A DNA stretch of 64,000 nucleotides. Source: Diabrotica undecimpunctata. Lineage: Eukaryota > Arthropoda > Insecta > Coleoptera > Chrysomelidae. The notes under the pieces are model-generated. The model saw only the letters and a program-made list of their open reading frames with translations, had not been told where the DNA came from and made no database searches. Positions 57,275 through 64,000 of this stretch are shown here, one piece after another. The stretch spans positions 67,180,427 through 67,244,426 of the forward strand of contig NC_092803.1 in NCBI RefSeq assembly GCF_040954645.1. The letters run 5' to 3'. Every line of letters starts with the position of its first letter. Within the stretch, counting starts at the first letter, position 1. The translations under genes were made by a program, and so were the position numbers.

Positions 57275-58445
57275 GTCTTAGACTGCTTCGTAGTCTATAA
57301 ATATGTGATGGGTATCAATGCCATATTCCAGTGTTTTTTCTAAAATTTTTTTCAGGGTTGCAATCTGATAAATTGTCGATTTACCACCTCTGAAACTAGC
57401 CTGGTATTTTTCTACTGTCCGTTCTGCATATGGTACCATACGATGACGTAGTACTGTAGAAAATGTTTTATTCCTCTGTGGTGAGAGCATTCAAAGATAT
57501 CTAAAGATATTTTGGGTATGGTGCAAAGTATTCCATAATTCCAATTATTGAGGAGGGATTTCTGTGTCCATATTTCTTTTATAAACTACTATAATGCCAT
57601 TATGGTATCGTGGCCACCTTCTTTATATAGTTTAGCTGGGAGATTATCTATTCCGGGTGATTTGTTTTTGGCTAGTTTTTTAACTGCATCTTTAACTTCA
57701 AGAATCGTTGGGGGTTCCTCTTCCCTCTCGTTTGTTCCCCTTACCTTATCATTTTCGTCTTTCAGGTTTTCTTCTTCCTCTATATTAAGTGCCTGGTTAA
57801 AATATTCCACCCATCTGTTCAATACATATTTCCTTGTTGTTAATAGGTCGCCATTTATAACTTCTGCATTACCTTAAATTCTTTTCTGTTGATGTTAACT
57901 TTCTTATAGAATGTTTTGAATTTTTTATCTCTGTTGAGGTTTTCTATATTTAAGTTCCTCATTTAAGTGCTTTCGTTTTTTATTTTGTGTTTCCTTTTCT
58001 TTTTGTCGTCTCGTAATTCTCTACAGTTGTTTTTGTTCGGTGGGTAAGTATCTTTCTGTAGGCTTCAATTTTGTCTGTTGTTGCATTCTTTCATTCATCG
58101 TCAAACCAATAATTTTTACGGGCACAAATTTTCGATCCTAATTCATCTTTCACTACTACTTCAATGTCTTTCTTTATTCTGGTCCAGTAGTAGTCTATAT
58201 CTGTCTGGCCTTCTTTATTTACATTTTGATTCCTTAGCCTGTTGGTGATGTTTTCCGAGTACTATTCTGCAATTGTCGTATCTCTCAGCTTTTGCACATT
58301 CCATTTGTTACTATCCATTTTATTTTCTTTAAGCCAGCCCTTAATGCTGAGATCACAATGATCTTAGTCTATGTTTGCGCCTCCATAACTTTTGCAGTTT
58401 ATTACGTCTGTTCCATGCCTTGAATCTATTCTCACCCCTGTGCCA
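57275..58445 (-). mobile_element. LINE fragment, endonuclease end to N-terminal reverse transcriptase
   Basis: The minus strand from 58445 downward reads DSRHGTDVINCKSYGGANID-like endonuclease end, KWNVQKLRDTTIAE, WFDDE; then an open piece at 57589-57822: MNRWVEYFNQALNIEEEENL, PPTILEVKDAVKKLAKNKSP, GIDNLPAKLYKEGG. The reverse transcriptase start at 57278-57490 reads AERTVEKYQASFRGGKSTIY, QIATLKKILEKTLEYGIDTH and HIFIDYEAV, ending just past motif A. Truncated 3'; several frameshifts. Confidence 0.72.
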
Positions 58446-59299
58446 TCCAATATGTACGGCACTGCAAAAACAGTAATCTAAATCTTGATACGAAACTATA
58501 TGTATGAATACCGTACTGTAAGAAATTACCTAAAACAGGATCAAAATTTTCCGAAAAACAAAGATTGCCCTTGCTACTGGTATCAATATTGTACTCGTAT
58601 ATTGTACCTACCTAAGTTATAAATGATGTACAAAAATGATTGACCAAAAATTAGCCCCCCCCCCCTTAAGTGGTAAATTTACCTTACCTGAGTAACGCCA
58701 CCTGTATTGATAAAAATTGACAGCATAGTTTCTAGAGTTGTTGTTACATATTGTAGTATTGATTTATATATGACTCATGTTAAGTGACCCTTAAAAATGT
58801 CCCATGGGCTTGTAGACCATTAGAGCAATCACTTAAAATAATTAATTTAATCGATAGCGAGTAGTTATATTAAAGCTTCTTTGAATATGTCTGTAAGGAA
58901 CGGATAAATTACTTTACAGCTTGGATTCTGCTAGAAGGCAAAAGTTGATAGAAACGTGGAAAACTGAATTTCTAAACATCCAGCAGCAAATATGGTCATT
59001 GGTAAGAAAGTTATGGACATCCTTCCTAACTATAATCAAAAATGAATGTAAGACTAGATGCCATAGAGTGTCAATCCAGCAAACGCTGCGGGATCCGACA
59101 GTCTTAAATGTGACTAAATGCCTGTTATAACGTGGTACGTGGTACAAAAGTATGACTGGTTCGAGTTTTCACGAACTCAAATGTCATGCAAACTGACAAA
59201 TTTTCCACACGCAATATGGGAATAACATGACATAAGAGATTCACAATTACGACCGCATCAGAAGAGTCTAAGGGAGCCGATGAGACCCTAGTATACAAA
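58446..59299. other. Unassigned sequence
   Basis: Contains a C10 run at about 58657-58666. Overlapping opposite-strand open frames at 58914-59147 have no recognisable similarity. Confidence 0.45.
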
Positions 59300-60480
59300 G
59301 TTTAAATGTCTTTTTTTAGGAGACGATGAGATTTATTCGAGTACTTTTAACTTGCTGGCAAATCCGCCATTTCGCCCCAACTGGTTACACCATTTCCCGA
59401 GGCAGTTGACAACGGCGCAGGCATTAGAAAGCGGTATCACTACTTGGATTATATGTCCAGGAGCAACTAACCCTCTTAAATACTACGCTCTATTCCGGCC
59501 TAGGCACGAACCCACCGCATGAATCTCGTGTTCGTAAGACGCATCTGCGCGGAAAAAAGTACTTGAAGCCTGGAAAACTCAAGTAAATCCCAGCCTCATA
59601 CCGATCAAGCAATCCGTGTCAATATAAATAAATTTTAAAAAAGATTCCCCCTTCTTCAGGGGGTAAAGACCGGGAACCCTGAACACTGATTACCCATCAG
59701 GTCCCGATTTAAGTTGAGCAGGGCGCATATGAGTTCTATTGAACGTACAAAAGGAAGTTTATACTTTTCTGAAAGAACCAATGCCCCTAGAGTTCATCTT
59801 CACATAAGGGTGACTCTGTAGATATATTGTGAGGCTTTTCCCACACCATAGTACCTGTTTTGCTATACGAACACTTGCCCGTTATCCCTGTGAGGGCGGA
59901 CCAGTAAACGTAGGTAGGAATAAGTTCTCAACCTCTCACGTTGGACAGGTCACCGCCGAGGATTCTAGTCCTTTGCCACTCGTCTCCAAAGTGGGCACGT
60001 CCCAAAAGCCCAGGTCTAGCTTGGGACTAGACCGACCTATGAGATCTTGCAGTCCTCCGCACAGGGGTTATGTAGAATGAGAGTAGACTGAGAAGCAGCC
60101 TGTTATAGTGCGACTAATGGACTCGTCTCGACTAATGTGACTAATTTTTCTAGCAGCCCCCATACCGAATACCGACACCTCAAACGACGGCCACGTTACT
60201 GTGTTTACATACTAGACAGATCGTACCCTGCGTTCGTTGCTGTGGTCTCAATATCTCAGGCGACGCGATGGCTAAATCCCCTCTCATTCGATCCCATTAA
60301 TCGCCTTTTACGACATGCAGGAACCAGGGCCCTAGCAATTAAATTAATTTGTTCTGTGTAATCCGCTCTATATGTTGTAGCAAAGTGGTTTCATCGTAGT
60401 GTTGTATTTGTTTCTCAACTGGATCATCAGATCGAGTGTTAGTCTCAACAATATGATTGCTACAACTTGCTAGTTAACGT
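59300..60480. other. GC-richer block of unknown identity
   Basis: Base composition differs visibly from flanks. It has short hairpins (CCCCCTTCTTCAGGGGG, 59646-59663), a CATTCGATCCCATTAATCGC/CTTTTACGACATGCAGG block (60287-60322), and open frames of 74 and 83 codons (59829-60080, 60137-60361) that resemble chance frames in GC-rich DNA. It probably belongs to a repeat (LINE untranslated region or LTR), but no family was recognised. Confidence 0.4.
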
Positions 60481-60495
60481 ATTTTTAATTTTGCG

Positions 60496-60498
<3 letters not shown>

Positions 60499-60556
<58 letters not shown>
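60499..60556. repeat. (TA)n microsatellite, left flank of copy 2
   Basis: Pure TA, running straight into CAGATTGAACCAATTTAAAA at 60557. Confidence 0.97.
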
Positions 60557-60560
<4 letters not shown>

Positions 60561-63138
60561 TTGAACCAATTTAAAACGGAACATACAATTTAATATATGT
60601 CTGTTTGAACTGCATTTGAAATAGTGGACCAATATAAAACTAGGACAAAAATAAATCCATACCCGGTGATAGACATTGTATAAAATATCGTTCAACTATC
60701 TGTCTCCTTTAAAGGAAAGAGGAGCTTGCCTAATAGTCGGAGAGATCGAGCCGAAATTTTGAACTGATCAGTAATATGACATTTCTCTATTGGAATATAT
60801 TCATTGTAACTGGGTTAAGACTTTGCCTTACAGGCGGACGCCCCTCGTGGTACAGGTGGTGGCTATATAGGGATGAAGTTGTCATTTTTTTCGGAAAAAT
60901 TAACGATCGATTATATGGCTGAACATTTGCCCAGAGTAAGATCTTGGTATAACTAGACGAAATCCCAAAGGGCAGACGCGAGAGTGGATACATAAGGTGT
61001 GGCGGACAGGGGTGAAATTGCAATTAATCACATTCATTATCTGCTTCATTTTCAATCACTACTTCTCGAACTGATTCTGGCATCTGAGGTCCACTAAATC
61101 ATTTGAATTTATATGTTTCATCTTCAAACTCCCAACCATGTTCTTCAACAATCAATTCTGTTGGTACTTTTTTATGAGCATTTGTCCAAATATTTGAAAT
61201 ATAATGAGCTCGCAGTAGATGTTGGTGTAATTCATCTTTACGTGGTGGTAAGCTTGAAGCATCGAAACTTTTAGTTTTTTTTAAGGCTCGTTCACATCAT
61301 GCAACTTATATTGCCGGTTAAATAGTGAAACTCTGACATCGTTTACTTTTCTTTTTGGAATTGTTCTCGTCAGTCCTGTTCCATATAAGTGACATATGAA
61401 AGTTTCTAAGGTTTCAAAAACTTCATTACAATCGAAGTCAGTTTTACCAAGTTGAATAAAAGCATCTTGATACTTATTACATTTAGCGCATGCGTCTAGA
61501 ATTACTGATCTAAATGAACGCGCATCATTATTATTTTAATATTTTTATATAATAATGATGCAAAATTAATGTCCAAACAGAATTTGTAAAATTATAATTA
61601 ACTAATGAAAAAAAATTCAATAAATTTGAAAGTTAAAAAAAATATTGAAAATATCTACAAAGTAAATTTCAAAACTTAAAAAATTGATAATTCTAATAAT
61701 AAATTGATTTTTATTAATAATTATTTGTAAAATGTTAAAGGAATTCTACAAATTGAATTTTACCTATTGATAAATAGAAATAATATATTTTGTAATTGAT
61801 TATTAATGTAATAATAAATCAAATTTTTCTTATATCTGAACAATCATTATTGATGCAATATAAATTTAAAAACCTTTTTATTGTAATAAAAAATAAGTAA
61901 AATTACTATTTGTTATACCAAAAATATTTAATAGTTAACATTATAAAATTACTTTAATTTAATAAAATATCAAATATCAAACATTTATTCAATTAAAAAT
62001 TAATTCGTAAAATATTTATATTTAAGAAAAAAATGTGATTTGTAAAGTAAATATGACTTTAGTTTGAAAAAAAAAACATTATCATAATATCATTTTAAAA
62101 CTACAAAATATTCTATAAAAGATTCAGACGATGACGTAGAGTTTTATCAAATGTTTTAGAAAATTTTTCTAAATTTTTTTTCTCATCGGAAAAATCATTT
62201 GAATATTTTTGGAAAACAAATCATGGTATAACTTACAGAAAATCGAAAGGATTCTACAAATTAGATTTTACCTCAAAAAATTACGAAAATTTTCATTTAC
62301 GGAAATTTTTTTGGAAAATTTTGAGGAAAACTCTACTTGACGCTTCTCAGAATAGTAACAGAAGTGAGCATACAAATTTTCAAATCAATCGGTATAAAAA
62401 TATAAAAATATCATAATAAAATCAGTTTGAAAATTGTTACCGAGACCTAAAATGCGCAGGCAAGTGGTACATTTGACCCCGTTTTATGGCTCTCTGTACC
62501 AACCCAGCTATCCGCCCTTTTGGATTTAAAGTTTTTAGGGTCTAAATAATGAGCCATGAAAATGGAGGACATATTACTTATCGTTAATTTTTCCCCAAAA
62601 AATTGCAATTTCACCCCTGTCCGCCACACCTTATGTATCCACTCTCGCGTCCGCCCTTTGGGATTTCGTCTAGTTATACCAAGATCTTACTCTGGGCAAA
62701 TTTTCAGCCATATTATTGATCGTTAATTTTTCCGAAAAAAATGACAACTTCATCCCTGTATAGCCACCCCCTGTACCACGAGGGACGTCCGCCTGTAAGG
62801 CAAAGTCTTAACCCAGTTACAATGAATATATTCCAATAGAGAAATGTCATATTACTGATCAGTTCAAAATTTCGGCTCTATCTCTTGGACTATAAGGAAG
62901 CGATAAGTGGTTTGACAGCATAATAACTGCTTGTTTAGTCTAGTTTTTTCAGTGATTCTAGGCAACCTATTTGGGTGGAGTTTTGACTTGTTCTTGAATG
63001 AGTTCCGAATCCAGCAGCCCGCTGAAGTATTGGATTTTTATAATATAATTATTTGACAACCTTTTGTTGGCCAACCACCTAGAGCGGAGTTGAGCCGAAA
63101 TACATTGATTTCGTATGTTCCGTTTTAAATTCGTTCAA

Positions 63139-63142
<4 letters not shown>
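60557..63142 (-). mobile_element. DNA element with long inverted repeats in a (TA)n site, copy 2
   Basis: 2586 bp. Same outer TIRs (one G/C difference), the same left and right spacers, the same gene region and AT-rich core, and the same right inner arm (about 62190-62890) as 44424-47491. The left inner arm is cut short: it breaks at about 61023 after GGTGAAATTGCAATT and resumes inside the acidic-tail codons of the gene, removing about 500 bp. (TA)n on both sides (60499-60556, 63143-63184). Confidence 0.85.
61024..61530 (-). pseudogene. Second copy of the element-borne uncharacterised gene, broken
   Basis: The minus strand shows the same blocks as 45250-45901: SVILDACAKCNKYQDAFIQL, LETFICHLYGTGLTRTIPKR, VNDVRVSLFNRQYKLHDVNE, DASSLPPRKDELHQHLLRAH, ELIVEEHGWEFEDETYKFK and PQMPESVREVVIENEADNEC, then the deletion junction. 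A single-base loss near 61516 disrupts the start region, and the homopolymer region near 61275 is also out of frame (the CCT-TAA...A8 tract). Confidence 0.7.

Positions 63143-63184
<42 letters not shown>
63143..63184. repeat. (TA)n microsatellite, right flank of copy 2
   Basis: About 42 bp TA beginning directly after the element's CTG end. Confidence 0.97.
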
Positions 63185-63188
<4 letters not shown>

Positions 63189-63660
63189 CAGTTTTTAATG
63201 TTCTCCGCCGTTTTCTGATTTCCAATTTCTATTGGCCTAGGTAATTCTTAAGGTATTCGTCTATTCCTCTCGCTTTTATATCCTTGTCGACTCCTTCCCT
63301 CCAACTTAATCTCGGTCTGCCATTATTTCGTCTTCCCTGTGGTGTCCAGTTTATTATTTTTATTATTTTTTTGGGATTCTACTGTCAATCATTCTTTGTA
63401 CGTGCCCGTAGTATATACATTAGTTTATTCTGATGTCCTCTGTTATTCTATGTTTAACGCCCATGGTTGCTTAAATTCTCCCATTTCTTACTCTGTCTAA
63501 TCCTGATTTACCGACCGCTCTCCTCCAATAATCCATTTCTGTTGCTTCCAAAGTCCTTATGGTTTTCTCCTGTAGTAGTCATATTTCACGTCCATATCTA
63601 ACAATGCTATTATAGATTCTGTGTTTTTCTCTCAAAATTGTTTACACATTAAAAACAACA
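63185..63660 (-). mobile_element. LINE C-terminal end
   Basis: The minus strand in shifting frames reads ATEMDYWRRAVGKSGLDRVR (about 63490-63550), TMGVKHRITEDIRINX-like sequence, GHVQRMIDSRIPK-like sequence, IIKWTPQGRRNNGRPRLSWR (63300-63365) and EGVDKDIKARGIDEYLKN, ending LEIRKRRRTLK near 63195. 'GRR..GRPRLSW..GV' is the usual end of an insect LINE ORF2. 5'-truncated; its 3' end abuts (TA)n. Confidence 0.68.
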
Positions 63661-64000
63661 ATAAAACAGACATACAGATGACTATAGTCTGACAAATATT
63701 ATCATCCATGCTTAGTCAGAAATTACGAACCGTAAGTGGTGAAATGTAGCTGAAATCACGTGCTCATCATGAATTCTAGGAAATTTAGAATTCGATCATT
63801 GGAGGCGCGTAAGCAAATATGTTTCCTTGCTGTCACTTTACTTTGTAACAAAAGAATATTTATATTTCTGCTTATAATAACAAAATAATACATTAGATCT
63901 AGATTATAATATAATTTTTTATTCAGACTAATAATGTATCGACTAAGCAGAGGAGCGGAAGTCGACTGTATACCTAAAGATATAAAATACTCAGATTGGT
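63661..64000. other. Unassigned AT-rich sequence to the window edge
   Basis: Nothing recognised. Confidence 0.5.

Noticed and set aside
58914..59147. Overlapping opposed open frames as genes
   Set aside because: No recognisable similarity, no splice or start context, mutual shadows.

Overview
This is a gene-poor, AT-rich, repeat-dense piece of an insect nuclear genome, most likely from a beetle with a large, transposon-expanded genome. That guess rests on the mix of elements (RTE/BovB-like, Jockey, Penelope-like, Tc1/mariner, Helitron, long (TA)n tracts) and on an insect-type glycoside hydrolase family 1 (GH1) gene. The species is not determinable from the window alone.

Only one host gene is recognisable: a GH1 beta-glucosidase/myrosinase-like gene on the minus strand. 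Six exons with consensus splice sites and matching phases run from 21174 down to 2015. They carry the N-terminal GH1 block, the acid/base TFNEP motif and the nucleophile ITENG motif. The signal-peptide exon was not found upstream, and the C-terminal exon(s) must lie beyond the left edge. Its introns (up to about 10 kb) are packed with transposons.

1-21 kb is the gene plus intronic elements: head-to-tail RTE LINE fragments (1-1290), a small MITE, Penelope-like 3' repeats, a 5'-truncated RTE copy with a 308-codon open frame lying between (TA)n tracts (7757-8730), a Tc1/mariner-type element with TA target duplication and a nested RTE (9058-12751), a second TIR element (13247-14608), and decayed LINE and Penelope copies.

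21-32 kb holds a Helitron with complete ends that carries an inverted copy of its own 3' end (21296-23502), a gypsy-like gag-protease remnant, several LINE fragments, a mariner tail, (TA)n hairpins and a three-unit tandem repeat of about 240 bp.

32.1-38.2 kb is a full-length but inactivated Jockey-type LINE bounded by a 13-bp target-site duplication. 39-43 kb holds RTE and other LINE copies.

44.4-47.5 kb and 60.6-63.1 kb are two copies of one unusual DNA element: short outer TIRs, an asymmetric spacer, long inner inverted repeats of about 0.7 kb, and a small gene for an uncharacterised protein. Both are inserted exactly within (TA)n microsatellites. This is the best candidate here for something poorly described. 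Between them are a Tc1 element with both TIRs (48140-49681), three more LINE groups and a GC-richer block of unknown nature (59.3-60.4 kb).

Nothing in the window looks like an operon, CRISPR array or microbial system; the repeats are eukaryotic transposons in various stages of decay.
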